DNA of 64,000 bases from the NCBI RefSeq assembly GCF_007556755.1, contig NZ_VJOO01000003.1:1-64000 (forward strand), given 5' to 3'. Below are positions 47,306-58,083 of this stretch, piece after piece. The stretch's first letter is position 1. Every line of letters begins with the position of its first letter. The notes under the pieces were generated by a model. The model was not told the origin of the DNA. It did no database searches and saw only the letters and a program-made list of their open reading frames with translations. Source of the DNA: Tepidimonas fonticaldi (GTDB taxonomy: Bacteria; Pseudomonadota; Gammaproteobacteria; Burkholderiales; Burkholderiaceae_C). Made by a program: the position numbers and the translations under genes.

Positions 47306-47397
47306 GGCAACGGCTCCAGCAACACGGGGAAAGCAAGCCCCCACTGTGCCGGATGCGGCGCGCCCCGGCGATGACCGACGGCGCCAGACGATGAACG

Positions 47398-48018
47398 TCA
47401 GGCGCCAGCGTCGCGCAGCCAGCGCTCGATGGCGCGCGGGTAGATCAGGTGCTCCTGCGTCAGCACGCGCGCGGCCAGCGTCTCGGGCGTGTCACCGGGC
47501 AGGATCGGCACCACCGCCTGCTCCAGGATCGGGCCGTGGTCCAGCTCCGCCGTCACCAGGTGCACGGTGGCGCCGGCGAAGCGGCAGCCCGCCTCGATGG
47601 CGCGCCGGTGCGTGTGCAGCCCCGGAAAGGCCGGCAGCAGCGACGGGTGGATGTTGAGGAGCCGCCCGGCGAAGCGCTCGACGAAGCCGGGCGTGAGGAT
47701 GCGCATGAAGCCGGCCAGCACCACGAGCGCCCGGCCGTCCGGGTCGAAGCGCGCGATCGCTTCGGCCAGCGCCGCGTCGAACGCCTCCCGGCTGGGGTAG
47801 GCCTTGTGGTCCACCACCGCGGTCGGCAGGCCCTCCCCTTCCGCCCAGGCCAGCCCTTTGGCGTCGGGCCGGTTGCTGATGACGGCGGCGACGAACGCCC
47901 CATGGCGCTCGCGCCAGCGCTGCGCCTGCGCCGCGCGCACGATGGCCTGCATGTTGCTGCCGGTGCCGGAGATCAGGATCACCAGCGGGCGGGGGGTCGG
48001 TCGGGGGGCTGCGCTCAT
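47398..48018 (-). CDS. purN: Phosphoribosylglycinamide formyltransferase
   Basis: A 206-residue enzyme that transfers a formyl group from 10-formyl-THF to GAR in purine synthesis. The phosphate loop SGTGSNMQAI, the catalytic NIHPSLLPAFPG and the ELDHGPI motif are intact. The start at 48018 follows the family alignment. Confidence 0.95.
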   Translation of the reverse strand: MSAAPRPTPRPLVILISGTGSNMQAIVRAAQAQRWRERHGAFVAAVISNRPDAKGLAWAEGEGLPTAVVDHKAYPSREAFDAALAEAIARFDPDGRALVVLAGFMRILTPGFVERFAGRLLNIHPSLLPAFPGLHTHRRAIEAGCRFAGATVHLVTAELDHGPILEQAVVPILPGDTPETLAARVLTQEHLIYPRAIERWLRDAGA

Positions 48019-48115
48019 GGCCCGGCAGTGTAGCGGCTGGCGCTGTCGCGCCCCCGACAGCGCAAAACCGAACGACCGTGCATAAACAGGGCTTCGACCG
48101 ACGAGGAGACGATGC

Positions 48116-49297
48116 ATGGATCTGGCATTCACGCCCGAGGAACTGGCCTTTCGCGACGAGGTGCGGGCCTGGATCGCGGCGCACCTGGCCCCCGAGCTGG
48201 CCGCCAAGGTGCATGCGGGCCTGCGCCTGAGCAAAGACGACATTCAGGGGTGGGCGCGCATCCTGGGCCGCCAGGGCTGGCTGGCCTACCGCTGGCCCGT
48301 GTCCTTCGGCGGACCGGGCTGGACACCGGTGCAGCAGCACTTGTTCGACGAGGCCCTGGCCGAAGCGGGCGCCCCGCCGATCCTGCCGTTCGGCCCGGTG
48401 ATGGTGGCGCCCGTCATCATGGCGTTCGGCACGCCGGAGCAGCACCGGCGCTTTCTGCCCGGCATCGCCAGCGGCGAGGTCTGGTGGTGCCAGGGCTACA
48501 GCGAGCCGGGCTCGGGCTCGGACCTGGCCAGCCTGCGCACCCGCGCCGAGCGCGACGGCGACCACTACATCGTCAACGGGCAAAAGACCTGGACCACGCT
48601 GGGCCAGCACGCCGACTGGATTTTCTGTCTGGTGCGCACCAGCACCGAGGGCAAGCCGCAGACGGGCATCAGCTTCCTGCTCATCGACATGAAGTCGCCC
48701 GGCATCACCGTGCGGCCCATCCGGCTGCTGGACGGTGAGTACGAGGTCAACGAAGTCTGGTTCGACAACGTGCGCGTGCCGGCCGACAACCTGATCGGCG
48801 AGGAAAACAAGGGCTGGACCTACGCCAAGTACCTGCTGTCGCACGAACGCGCCAACATCGCCGACGTCAACCGCGCCAAGCGCGAGCTCAAGCGCCTCAA
48901 GCGCCTGGCGCAGGCCGAGGGCGTGTGGGACGACGTGCGCATCCGTGACCAAATCGCTTTGCTGGAGGTGGACATCGTCGCGCTGGAAATGCTGGTGCTG
49001 CGGGTGTTGGCCGCCGAAAAAAGCGGCAAGCCCGCGCTGGACATCGCCGCGTTGCTCAAGATCCGCGGCAGCGAGATCCAGCAGCGCACCACCGAACTGA
49101 TGATGCTGGTCGCCGGGCCGATGGCCCTGCCCTACCTGGAACACGCACTGGAGGGGCACACCGCGGCCGCCGCCCTGGGGGGCGACCCCGCGCTGGCCCC
49201 ACTGGCGCCGCGTTACTTCAACATGCGCAAGACCACCATCTACGGCGGCAGCAACGAGGTGCAGCGCAACATCGTCGCCCAGACGCTGCTGGGCTGA
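48116..49297 (+). CDS. Acyl-CoA dehydrogenase, PimC-like large subunit
   Basis: A 393-residue flavoprotein of the acyl-CoA dehydrogenase superfamily. QGYSEPGSGSDLASL is the FAD/substrate segment and YGGSNEVQRNIVAQ the C-terminal signature. It is followed after 21 bases by a second, shorter family member; together they resemble the two-subunit pimeloyl-CoA dehydrogenases (PimC/PimD). The usual catalytic glutamate must be confirmed by alignment. ATG at 48116 has GAGGAG in front. Confidence 0.9.
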   Translation: MDLAFTPEELAFRDEVRAWIAAHLAPELAAKVHAGLRLSKDDIQGWARILGRQGWLAYRWPVSFGGPGWTPVQQHLFDEALAEAGAPPILPFGPVMVAPVIMAFGTPEQHRRFLPGIASGEVWWCQGYSEPGSGSDLASLRTRAERDGDHYIVNGQKTWTTLGQHADWIFCLVRTSTEGKPQTGISFLLIDMKSPGITVRPIRLLDGEYEVNEVWFDNVRVPADNLIGEENKGWTYAKYLLSHERANIADVNRAKRELKRLKRLAQAEGVWDDVRIRDQIALLEVDIVALEMLVLRVLAAEKSGKPALDIAALLKIRGSEIQQRTTELMMLVAGPMALPYLEHALEGHTAAAALGGDPALAPLAPRYFNMRKTTIYGGSNEVQRNIVAQTLLG

Positions 49298-49318
49298 TCC
49301 CCGATCCCGGAGACCGTC

Positions 49319-50431
49319 ATGGATTTCGATTTCACCGACGAGCAGATCCAACTGCGCGATGCCGTGCAACGCTGGGCCGACAAGGGCTACGACTTCGAGC
49401 GCCGTCGCCGCATCGTCGCGGCGGGGGGCTTCGACGCCGATGCCTGGCGCGAGCTGGCCGATCTGGGCCTGACCGGCCTGACCGTGCCCGAGGCGCACGG
49501 GGGGCTGGGCCTGGGCCCGGTGGAAGCCATGGTCGTCATGGAAGCACTGGGCCACGGCTTGGTGATGGAGCCCCTGGCGCAGACGCTGCTGGCCGCCGCC
49601 GTGCTGCAGCGCCACGCCGACGCCGCGCTGCAGACCGACTGGCTGCCGCGCCTGGCCGCGGGTGATCGGATGGTGCTGGCGCACACCGAGCGGCGCAGCC
49701 GCCACCGGCTGGATCACTGCACCACCACCGCCACGGCCGACGGGGCGGGCTGGCGGCTGGGGGGAACCAAGCATGTGGTGCCGGCCGGCGACCGTGCCGA
49801 CGCCTGGCTGGTGCCCGCGCGGCTGGACGGCGCGCTGGCGCTGTTTTGCGTGGAACGGGGCGCCCCCGGCGCCACCGCCACCGGCTACGCCACCCAAGAC
49901 GGCAGCCGGGCCGCGGACCTGGTGCTGGACGGTGCGCCGGCCCGGCTGGTCAGCCGCGACAGCGACACCGCGCTGGCCTGGGCCGTGGACGTGGGCATTG
50001 CGCTGGCCTGCGCGCAAGCCGTGGGCGTGATGGACCGCACCCTGGCGCTGACGCTGGAGTACCTGAACACGCGCAAGCAGTTTGGCGTGCCGATCGGCAG
50101 CTTCCAGGCGCTGCGCCACCGCGCGGCCGACATGAAGATGGAACTGGAGCTGGCGCGCAGCATGAGCTACTACGCCACGCTCAAGCTCGGCGAGCCCGAC
50201 CCGCAACGCCGCCAGGCGCTGGCGCGGGCCAAGGTGCAGCTCGGGCGATCGATGCGCTTCGTGGGCCAGCAGGCGGTGCAACTGCACGGCGGCATCGGCG
50301 TCACGGACGAGTACGTCGTCAGCCACTGCTTCAAGACGCTGACGCAGCTGGAGCTGACCTTTGGCGACACGCTGCACCACCTGGGCGAAGTCGCCGCCCG
50401 CATGACGGACGAGGCCGGCGTGGCGGCCTGA
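49319..50431 (+). CDS. Acyl-CoA dehydrogenase, PimD-like small subunit
   Basis: A 370-residue partner of the preceding protein. VPEAHGGLGLGPVEAMVVMEALG in the N-terminal domain, NTRKQFGVPIGSFQALRHRAADM and QLHGGIGVTDEYVVSHCFK are typical family segments. The two are likely to form a heteromeric enzyme acting on dicarboxylyl- or aryl-CoA esters. A broken aldehyde dehydrogenase gene follows after 12 bases, perhaps the remains of a third step. Confidence 0.88.
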   Translation: MDFDFTDEQIQLRDAVQRWADKGYDFERRRRIVAAGGFDADAWRELADLGLTGLTVPEAHGGLGLGPVEAMVVMEALGHGLVMEPLAQTLLAAAVLQRHADAALQTDWLPRLAAGDRMVLAHTERRSRHRLDHCTTTATADGAGWRLGGTKHVVPAGDRADAWLVPARLDGALALFCVERGAPGATATGYATQDGSRAADLVLDGAPARLVSRDSDTALAWAVDVGIALACAQAVGVMDRTLALTLEYLNTRKQFGVPIGSFQALRHRAADMKMELELARSMSYYATLKLGEPDPQRRQALARAKVQLGRSMRFVGQQAVQLHGGIGVTDEYVVSHCFKTLTQLELTFGDTLHHLGEVAARMTDEAGVAA

Positions 50432-50443
50432 GCGCCCTGCCCC

Positions 50444-51179
50444 ATGGGCGTCGGGCGGCTGGTGATGCAAGCCGCTGCCGCGCAGCTCACCCCCGTGACG
50501 CTGGAGCTGGGCGGCAAATCCCCGGCCATCGTGGGCCCGGGCGCCGATCTGGCGCAAGCGGCCGACCGCATCGCCACCGCCAAGGGCTGGAACGCCGGGC
50601 AAACCTGCATCGCGCCGGACTATTGTCTGGTGCCACGTGCGCGGCAGGCCGACTTCGTGGCCGCCCTGCGCCAGAGTGTGCGGCAGCGTTGGCCGCTGGG
50701 CGAGGCCGACCCGGACTACACCGCGCTGATTTCCACCGCCGCCTGGGCACGCATGCAACGGCTGGCGGAAGAAGCCGCGGCGGGCGGTGCCACACTGGTG
50801 CGCCCGGGATGCCGGGCCCACCGGCACGCGCTGCATGGGGCCGGTCGCCGTGCTGGACCCACCGGCCGACTGTGCGCTGATGCGCGAGGAAATTTTTGGC
50901 CCGCTGCCGCCCATCGTTCCCTACGACGGCGGCGTGGAGTCGGCCATGGCCGCGGTCAACGACTGCATGCTGCACCAGCCCCAGCACGGTCTGCCGTTTG
51001 GCGGCATCGGGCCCAGCGGCATGGGGGCCTACCATGGCCGGCATGGGTTCGACCGGTTCTCGCACCTGAAAGGGGTGTACCTGCAGCACCCGCTGGTGGG
51101 CGCGGTCTTCGACCGCTGGGTGCGGCCGCCCTACGGTGCCTTCAGCGCGCGGCTGCTGCGCTGGATGCTGCGGCGCTAG
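50444..51179 (+). pseudogene. Aldehyde dehydrogenase remnant (coniferyl aldehyde type)
   Basis: Sequence matching the central and C-terminal parts of an ALDH is spread over two frames. The first begins at MGVGRLVMQAAAAQLTP, equivalent to a position roughly 200 residues into a normal enzyme, and contains the LELGGKSPA glutamate and NAGQTC cysteine motifs. Near 50790-50810 the frame shifts by one base; the second frame runs from about 50787 through EEIFGPLPPIVPYD and FGGIGPSGMGAYHGRHGF to the stop. Around 50930-50970 a stretch of some 40-50 residues normally present is missing. With three defects the gene is certainly inactive. Confidence 0.88.
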
Positions 51180-53332
51180 GGCTTCACCCCCCCCCACCAG
51201 CCGGCGCGCCACCCCCACACGGCCACGGCCAACGCCGCCAGCAGCGGCACCAGCCAGCGCCAGGGCGACGGCGCGTCGGCATCCGGATCCGCCCCGCCGC
51301 GCTGGGCCCCGGGGGGCAGCGTCGCCAGCGCGGTCAGCCGCACGCCAAAGGGGATGCTGATGCGGGCGCGAATATTCACGGCCCAGCCGTTGGCGTCCAG
51401 AAGGGGACCGATGTTGCGCTGCCGCAGCTTGAGCCACGCCAGCAGCACCGACGGCCCCGAGATCAGCACCATCAACCCCAGCACCACGAGCGGCATCTGC
51501 CACCACGCCAGTTGCAAAAAGCCCGTGACCACGGCGGCGAGCGCCGTGCCGATCGCTCCCAGCGCCAGGCCGATGGCGGCAAAGATGCCGGCAAAGCGCG
51601 CAATGTCGAAGGCCTGCTGCCCCGCCGGCTTGGCCTCGGGCCGCTGCACGGCCTCGGCCCCCGCGCCGACGCGCTCGGCCGCCTGGGCCTGCACCGCCTG
51701 CTCGCGGGCCGCGGCGAATTTGCGCACCTGCTCGCCGATCAGCCGCGCGATCCGTTTGTAGGGGGCCCAGAAGGCCTCGCGCACGCTGATCGGGTTTTCC
51801 ACCACGCGCACGACGCGCGCGCTCCAGTCCCGCCCCTGGCGATCGACGAACACCCCGTTGCGTCCCGGGACCATGAAGTCCGGCGCATCGCCGGCGGTCA
51901 GGGCGGCGACGATGGTCATCGGCGGCTCGCCGGCGCGCTCGCAGTGGCAGTACAGCAGATACAGCCCGCTGTAGGCGGCGAGCTGCGCATGTGCGGCCGC
52001 ATCGGCCACGGGCAGACACAGCCGGCATTCGCGCTGGTCGATGAACAGCGTGCCAGCCTGGAAGGCGGCCGGCTGCGTGCCACCGTAAAAGTCCGCAAAG
52101 TTGACGACGTTGCGCAACAGGACGCCCAGATCGCGGCGCCACAGCAGCAGGCGCTGCAGCGCATCCAGGCGATCCGCCAGCGCGGCGGCCTCGCGATCAC
52201 GCGCCATCAGGGCCCGCAGCCGCGCGGGCACATCGGCGGTGCGCCACTGGGCCAGGGTATCGGCATCCCAATCGGCAACCGGCGTGTCCGGGCGTGCCGC
52301 CGCCCACGCGCGCCAGGCACCCAGGCGCTCGCGCAACCGTGCCCAGTCGTCGGCCTCCAGGGTGTCGCGCTCGCCCAGCAACGGGGCGACGGCCTGCTCG
52401 CGCAGCGCGGCGATGGCCGCCGCCCAGGCGGGGTTGATGCCATCGCGCAGCGGCAGCACGGCCGACGGCTGCACATGGGCCAACGGCAAGGCGGCGAGTT
52501 CGGGCCGATCCGGGCTGAGCGCCTGATCGGCCAGGGCCTGCACCTGCTCGGGCGTCCAATCGAGGGCGGCCGCGGCCCGGGGGTCGAACGCGGCCAGCCG
52601 ACAGCGGGTGAAGTGATCCTCCACCTTGGCCGCCACGGCATCCACCGCGTGCAGCGCCGCGGCCATCGCCTGCGCGTCGCCGGGCGGCCGGGCTGCCTGC
52701 CACGCCAGCACCGCGGCCACGTCGGCCTCGCACGCGGCCAGCGCCTCGGCGTCGATGCCGGGCTGGCCGCTGCGGTCGGGCGTCGCCCCGCGTGCGGCGG
52801 CGATCCGCTCCACCCAGTCCGCCAGGCCCGCGTCCTCCGCACGGGCCAGATCGGCCGGCACGACCCCGTCGCCGTTCGGCAACGCCGGGGGGAAGACCTG
52901 CGCCAGGTCCGCCATGTCCGACGCCTGCAGCGCCTCGGCGCCCGGGCGGCCCGCGCGCACCAGCAGTTCGCGCGCGGCGGCCTGCAGCGCCACCCCCTCT
53001 TCGTCGTCGGTCAGTGCCGCCAGCGGCAAGGCATCGCCGGGCGCGAAGATGAGCGCCGGATCGCGCAGCCGCTGGCACACCCAGCGCACGGCGTCACGCA
53101 CCTCGGGCAGCCGCACGCGGCCGTCGCCGTCGCTGTCGAGCGCGGCCAGCGTCTGCGGCGCAATGGCCAGCCCTGCGGTGGGGCAGGCCAGCGCCGCCCA
53201 CAGCTTGGGGTCCAGCTCCGCCAGGGCCCACAGGTCGGCGGCATGGTCCAGCCGCACCTGCTCCACGCCGCCGGCGCGGAAGAAGCGCCAGCGGTGGGCG
53301 TCTGCGGCAGCGGTGGCACGGGCGTCCGGCAT
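51176..53332 (-). CDS. EF-hand-like membrane protein of unknown function, 718 aa
   Basis: A large protein with a calcium-binding-like loop DSDGDGRVRLPEV at about residues 66-78. The long middle is alanine-rich and helical, with an unusual CRLC cysteine pair and a LLYCHC segment. At the C-terminus three hydrophobic segments (about residues 595-620, 622-645 and 695-712) predict membrane anchoring. I have seen similar uncharacterised proteins with this N-terminal EF-hand-like motif, but no function. Its last bases overlap the aldehyde dehydrogenase remnant. Confidence 0.72.
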   Translation of the reverse strand: MPDARATAAADAHRWRFFRAGGVEQVRLDHAADLWALAELDPKLWAALACPTAGLAIAPQTLAALDSDGDGRVRLPEVRDAVRWVCQRLRDPALIFAPGDALPLAALTDDEEGVALQAAARELLVRAGRPGAEALQASDMADLAQVFPPALPNGDGVVPADLARAEDAGLADWVERIAAARGATPDRSGQPGIDAEALAACEADVAAVLAWQAARPPGDAQAMAAALHAVDAVAAKVEDHFTRCRLAAFDPRAAAALDWTPEQVQALADQALSPDRPELAALPLAHVQPSAVLPLRDGINPAWAAAIAALREQAVAPLLGERDTLEADDWARLRERLGAWRAWAAARPDTPVADWDADTLAQWRTADVPARLRALMARDREAAALADRLDALQRLLLWRRDLGVLLRNVVNFADFYGGTQPAAFQAGTLFIDQRECRLCLPVADAAAHAQLAAYSGLYLLYCHCERAGEPPMTIVAALTAGDAPDFMVPGRNGVFVDRQGRDWSARVVRVVENPISVREAFWAPYKRIARLIGEQVRKFAAAREQAVQAQAAERVGAGAEAVQRPEAKPAGQQAFDIARFAGIFAAIGLALGAIGTALAAVVTGFLQLAWWQMPLVVLGLMVLISGPSVLLAWLKLRQRNIGPLLDANGWAVNIRARISIPFGVRLTALATLPPGAQRGGADPDADAPSPWRWLVPLLAALAVAVWGWRAGWWGGVKP

Positions 53333-53472
53333 GGAGGGCTCCTACGCGACGGAAGGGGATGATCGGGGCGACGCGGTGGAGCCATCGTAACCGGCTTTTC
53401 CGCGCCATGGGCGCTGGCGTGCAGCAGCGCAGACCCGGCCCAACCTGGGCGGGCGCGCCTTGCGCCGTGCGG

Positions 53473-54030
53473 TCAGGCGTGCAGGCGGGAATGCCGCGGC
53501 AGATGCGCCATCAGAAACTCCATCTGGTCCGCCAGGATGCGGCGGTTGCGCAGGATGAAGTCCTCCCACAGGCTCGGCACGTACGGCGCGTACAGCAGCG
53601 GCATGTGCGCCTGCTCGGGCGTGCGGTTGCCCTTGCGGTGGTTGCAGGCGCGGCAGGCGGTCACCACATTCATCCAGTGGTCACGCCCGCCCTGCGCGAG
53701 CGGCCGGATGTGCTCGCGCGTCAGCAGGGCGTCGTCGAAGCGGTCCCCACAATACGCGCACAGGTGCCGGTCGCGGGCGAACAGCTTGGCGTTGGACAGC
53801 GACGGCACGATGTCGAACGGGTTGATCGCCGTCTGGCCCCGGGTGCCGATGATGGAGTGCACCGCCACCACCGACTGCTGGCCGGTGCGCGCGTTGTGCC
53901 CGCCGCGAAACGTGGCGATGTGCGCCCCCGCCACCCAGCGCACATCGCCGGCGGCGTAGTGCAGCACGGCCTCCTCCAGCGTCAACCACGCCTGCGGCAG
54001 GCCTTGCCCGGTCAGCTTCAGCACCCTCAT
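53473..54030 (-). CDS. HNH endonuclease family protein
   Basis: A 185-residue protein with a complete HNH core: CAYC at 91-94, E106-H107 and the second zinc pair C126-x-x-C129 followed by N130-H131. Proteins of this type, encoded alone in Burkholderiales chromosomes, have no clear phenotype. The start at 54030 (MRVLKLTGQGLPQAW) matches the usual N-terminus; the open frame extends upstream. It is divergent from ribF. Confidence 0.88.
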   Translation of the reverse strand: MRVLKLTGQGLPQAWLTLEEAVLHYAAGDVRWVAGAHIATFRGGHNARTGQQSVVAVHSIIGTRGQTAINPFDIVPSLSNAKLFARDRHLCAYCGDRFDDALLTREHIRPLAQGGRDHWMNVVTACRACNHRKGNRTPEQAHMPLLYAPYVPSLWEDFILRNRRILADQMEFLMAHLPRHSRLHA

Positions 54031-54088
54031 GGCTGTGTCATAGTAACGCGCTTTGGCGACGTTCGCGTGACAGCCGCCCGCCCACCAC

Positions 54089-55153
54089 ATGAAGATCACC
54101 TACGGCCTGCACAACCTGCGCCAGCGCCCCGCCGTGTCGCGGGCGCTGACCATCGGCAACTTCGACGGGGTGCACCGCGGTCACCAGGCGATGCTGGCGC
54201 TGCTCATCAACGAGGCGCGGCACCGCGGCGTGCCATCGTGCGCCGTCACCTTCGAGCCGCATCCGCGGGATTTTTTCGCCGCCCGCCACCGCCGTCCGGA
54301 ACTGGCGCCCGCGCGCATCGCCACGCTGCGCGACAAGCTGGCCGAGCTGCGCCGCTGCGGGATCGACGAATGCGTGATCCTGCCGTTCGACGACGCGCTG
54401 GCCGGGCTGTCGGCCGATGCGTTCGTGGACGAGGTGCTGGTCGGCGCCCTGGGGGCGCGGTATGTGCTGGTGGGCGACGACTTTCGGTTCGGCGCGCAGC
54501 GCCGCGGCGACTACGCGCTGCTCGATGCGGCGGGCGAGGCCCGGGGTTTCGACGTCGCGCGCATGATGAGCTACGAGGTGCACGGGCTGCGCGTGTCCAG
54601 CTCGGCCGTGCGCGAGGCGCTCACCGCCGGCGACATGGCCCGCGCCGCCGCGCTGCTGGGGCGCCCCTACGCCATCAGCGGGCATGTGGTGCACGGGCGC
54701 AAGCTGGGCCGCGCCCTCGGCGAGTCGGCCTCCGGTCACGGGGACGGCTTTCGCACCCTCAACCTGCGCTTCGACCACTGGAAGCCGGCCGCCAGCGGCA
54801 TTTTCGTCGTGCAGGTGCATGGGCTGGACCCGGCGCCCGACGCCGCCCCGCTGCCCGGGGTGGCCAACCTGGGCGTGCGCCCCTCGCTGGATCCCAACGA
54901 CGTCAACGGCGGCCGCGTGCTGCTGGAAACCCACTGTCTGGACTGGCCCGAGCGGGTGCGCGCCGCCCTGGCAAACGCCCCGGTGCCGGGAGAGGCCTAC
55001 GGTAGAATCATCCGCGTCGAACTGCTGCACAAGCTGCACGACGAACGCCGGTACGACAGCCTGGATGCCCTGACCGCCGGCATCGCACAGGATTGCGCCG
55101 ATGCCCGCGCCTGGTTTGCCGCGCACGGCCCCACGCCCGCCCGCCCATCATGA
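54089..55153 (+). CDS. ribF: Bifunctional riboflavin kinase / FAD synthetase
   Basis: A 354-residue protein that makes FMN and FAD. The N-terminal nucleotidyltransferase opens with [14 protein letters not shown] and includes SSSAVREAL; the riboflavin kinase domain has [13 protein letters not shown] and the GVANLG region. The stop overlaps the ileS ATG (ATGA), in the conserved ribF-ileS-lspA order. Confidence 0.96.
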   Translation: MKITYGLHNLRQRPAVSRALTIGNFDGVHRGHQAMLALLINEARHRGVPSCAVTFEPHPRDFFAARHRRPELAPARIATLRDKLAELRRCGIDECVILPFDDALAGLSADAFVDEVLVGALGARYVLVGDDFRFGAQRRGDYALLDAAGEARGFDVARMMSYEVHGLRVSSSAVREALTAGDMARAAALLGRPYAISGHVVHGRKLGRALGESASGHGDGFRTLNLRFDHWKPAASGIFVVQVHGLDPAPDAAPLPGVANLGVRPSLDPNDVNGGRVLLETHCLDWPERVRAALANAPVPGEAYGRIIRVELLHKLHDERRYDSLDALTAGIAQDCADARAWFAAHGPTPARPS

Positions 55154-58062
55154 CCGACCGCCGCGACTCCGCCCCGGCCCCCGACTACGGCCACACGCTC
55201 AATCTGCCGGACACCCCTTTCCCCATGCGCGGCAACCTGCCGCAGCGCGAGCCGGACTGGGTGCGCCAATGGGAGGCCCAGGGCATTTACCGCCGTCTGC
55301 GCGAGGCGCGCCGCGGCGCGCCCAAGTTCATCCTGCACGACGGCCCGCCGTATGCCAACGGCAAGATCCACATCGGCCATGCGGTCAACAAAATCCTCAA
55401 GGACATGATCGTCAAGGCCCGCCAGCTCGCGGGCTTCGACGCGCAGTACATCCCCGGCTGGGACTGCCACGGCCTGCCGATCGAAAACGCGATCGAGAAA
55501 CTGCACGGCCGGGGCCTGAGCCGCGACGAGATGCAGGCCAAGGCGCGCGCCTTTGCCACCGAGCAGATCGACCAGCAGCGCGCCGATTTCAAACGCCTGG
55601 GCGTGCTGGGTGACTGGGAGCGGCCCTACCGCACCATGGACTTTCGCAACGAGGCCGAGGAGATCCGCGCCTTCAAGCGCGTGATGGAGCGGGGCTTCGT
55701 GTACCGCGGGCTCAAACCCGTGTACTGGTGCTTCGACTGCGGCTCGTCGCTGGCGGAGTTCGAAATCGAATACGCCGACAAGCAGAGCCAAACGCTGGAC
55801 GTCGGCTTTCTGTGCGCGGAGCCGGACAAGCTGCTGCAGGCTTTCTTCCGCGACAGCGGGCTGCCGCACGCCAGCCCCGCCGGTCTGCAGGGGCGACCCA
55901 TCTTCGCCGTCATCTGGACCACCACCGCGTGGACCATTCCGGCCAACCAGGCGCTCAACCTCAACCCCGAGCTGCTCTACGCCCTGGTGGACACGCCGCG
56001 CGGCCTGCTGGTGCTGGCCGAGGCGCTGGTCGAGTCCTGCCTGCAGCGCTACGGCCTGGAGGGGGCGGTGCTGGCCACCGTGCCCGGCCGCGCGCTGGAA
56101 AAGCTGAACTTCCACCACCCGCTGGCCCATGTGCACCCGGGCTACGACCGGCTCGCCCCCGTCTATCTGGCCGACTATGCCACCGCCGACGACGGCACGG
56201 GCATCGTCCACTCCGCGCCTGCCTACGGTGTGGAGGACTTCAACTCCTGCGTGGCGCACGGGCTGGCGCTGGCCGACATTCTGAACCCCGTGCAGGGCAA
56301 CGGCGTGTATGCGCCGGAGCTGCCCCTCTTTGGCGGACAGTCCATCTGGAAGGCGGCCCCGGCGATCATCGATACGCTGCGCGAGGCGGGTCGCCTGTTC
56401 GCCACCCAGACCATCACGCACAGCTATCCGCACTGCTGGCGCCACAAGACGCCGGTGATCTACCGCGCCGCGGCCCAGTGGTTCGTGCGCATGGATGCGC
56501 CCACGGCGGCCACGCGCGGCATCTTCGCGACTGACCCAGCGCCGCGCACCCTGCGCGAGATGGCGCTGGAGGCCATCGAGCACACCCAGTTCTACCCGGA
56601 AAACGGCCGCGCACGGCTGCGCGACATGATCGCCAACCGGCCCGACTGGTGCATCAGCCGCCAGCGCAGCTGGGGCGTGCCCCTGCCCTTCCTGCTGGAG
56701 GTGGACAGCGGCGAGCCGCACCCGCGCACGCCCGAGATCATCGACCTGGCCGCCGAGGTGGTGGAACAAGGCGGCATCGAGGCGTGGAGCAAGCTCACCC
56801 CCGCCGACATCCTGCAGCGCATTGGCGACGGCGGCGACCCGTCCCGCTGGAGCAAGAGCAACGACATCCTGGAGGTCTGGTTCGACTCCGGCACCACGCA
56901 CACGACGGTGCTCAAGGGCAGCCACGCCGGTGCCGGCCACGACAGCGGCCCGGAAGCCGACCTGTACCTGGAAGGCCACGACCAGCACCGCGGCTGGTTC
57001 CACTCCTCGCTGCTGACGGCCTGCGCCATGTACGGCCGCGCGCCGTACCGCGGCCTGCTGACCCACGGCTTCACGGTGGACGGCCAAGGCCGCAAGATGA
57101 GCAAATCGCTGGGCAACGTCGTCGCCCCGCAGGAAATCAGCGGCAAGCTCGGTGCCGAGATCATCCGCCTGTGGGTGGCGGCGACCGACTACTCCGGCGA
57201 CCTGGGCATCGACGACAAGATCCTGGCGCGCGTGGTGGACGCCTACCGGCGCATGCGCAACACCCTGCGCTTTCTGCTCGCCAACATCAGCGACTTCGAC
57301 CCGCAGGCCGATGCGGTGCCCACGGAGCAGATGCTGGAAATCGACCGCTGGGCGCTGGCGCGCACCGCGCAATTGCAGGCCGAGATCCTGGCGCACTACC
57401 ACGTCTACGAATTCCACCCCGTCGTGGCCAAGGTGCAGGTGTTTTGCTCCGAGGATCTGGGGGCGTTCTATCTGGACGTGCTCAAGGACCGCCTGTACAC
57501 CACCGCCCCCAAGAGCCTCGCGCGGCGCAGCGCCCAGACCGCGCTGCACCAGATCACGCACGCCATGTTGCGCTGGATCGCGCCCTTCCTGTCGTTCACC
57601 GCGGAAGAGGCGTGGGCGCTGGTCGGCACCCCGGTCAACGGCTCGCCCTCCATCTTCACGGAGACCTACCTGCCGCTGCCCACGCCCGACGAGGCGCTGC
57701 TGGCCAAGTGGGCGCGCATCCTGGCGGTGCGCGATGCGGTCAACAAGGCCATCGAAGACGAGCGTGCGGCCGGGCGCATCGGCCCCTCGCTGCAGGCACA
57801 CGTCACGCTCACCCTGCCGGCCGAAGACCATGCGCTGCTGGCCAGCCTGGGCGAGGACGCCAAGTTCGTTTTCATCGTCTCGGCGCTGACGCTGCAGGCC
57901 GGCAGCGAGCTGGCCGTGACCGTCACTCCCTCGCCGCACGCCAAATGCGCGCGCTGCTGGCACTGGCGCGCCGACGTGGGCCACGACCCCGCCCACCCGC
58001 ACCTGTGCGGGCGCTGCACCAGCAATCTGTACGGCAGCGGTGAAGCGCGGCACGCCGCCTGA
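55150..58062 (+). CDS. ileS: Isoleucyl-tRNA synthetase
   Basis: A 970-residue class I synthetase. HIGH is at 74-77 and KMSKS at 649-653; the editing domain lies between them, and the C-terminal zinc site is CARCWHW...CGRC. The start at 55150 overlaps the ribF stop. lspA follows after 21 bases. Confidence 0.97.
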   Translation: MTDRRDSAPAPDYGHTLNLPDTPFPMRGNLPQREPDWVRQWEAQGIYRRLREARRGAPKFILHDGPPYANGKIHIGHAVNKILKDMIVKARQLAGFDAQYIPGWDCHGLPIENAIEKLHGRGLSRDEMQAKARAFATEQIDQQRADFKRLGVLGDWERPYRTMDFRNEAEEIRAFKRVMERGFVYRGLKPVYWCFDCGSSLAEFEIEYADKQSQTLDVGFLCAEPDKLLQAFFRDSGLPHASPAGLQGRPIFAVIWTTTAWTIPANQALNLNPELLYALVDTPRGLLVLAEALVESCLQRYGLEGAVLATVPGRALEKLNFHHPLAHVHPGYDRLAPVYLADYATADDGTGIVHSAPAYGVEDFNSCVAHGLALADILNPVQGNGVYAPELPLFGGQSIWKAAPAIIDTLREAGRLFATQTITHSYPHCWRHKTPVIYRAAAQWFVRMDAPTAATRGIFATDPAPRTLREMALEAIEHTQFYPENGRARLRDMIANRPDWCISRQRSWGVPLPFLLEVDSGEPHPRTPEIIDLAAEVVEQGGIEAWSKLTPADILQRIGDGGDPSRWSKSNDILEVWFDSGTTHTTVLKGSHAGAGHDSGPEADLYLEGHDQHRGWFHSSLLTACAMYGRAPYRGLLTHGFTVDGQGRKMSKSLGNVVAPQEISGKLGAEIIRLWVAATDYSGDLGIDDKILARVVDAYRRMRNTLRFLLANISDFDPQADAVPTEQMLEIDRWALARTAQLQAEILAHYHVYEFHPVVAKVQVFCSEDLGAFYLDVLKDRLYTTAPKSLARRSAQTALHQITHAMLRWIAPFLSFTAEEAWALVGTPVNGSPSIFTETYLPLPTPDEALLAKWARILAVRDAVNKAIEDERAAGRIGPSLQAHVTLTLPAEDHALLASLGEDAKFVFIVSALTLQAGSELAVTVTPSPHAKCARCWHWRADVGHDPAHPHLCGRCTSNLYGSGEARHAA

Positions 58063-58083
58063 GCCCTCACCATCCACGCTCCC

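Noticed and set aside
51184-51196. A run of C residues after the aldehyde dehydrogenase remnant as a possible phase-variation tract.
   Set aside because: It lies in the last codons of the 718-residue protein, where a change would alter only the C-terminal tail.
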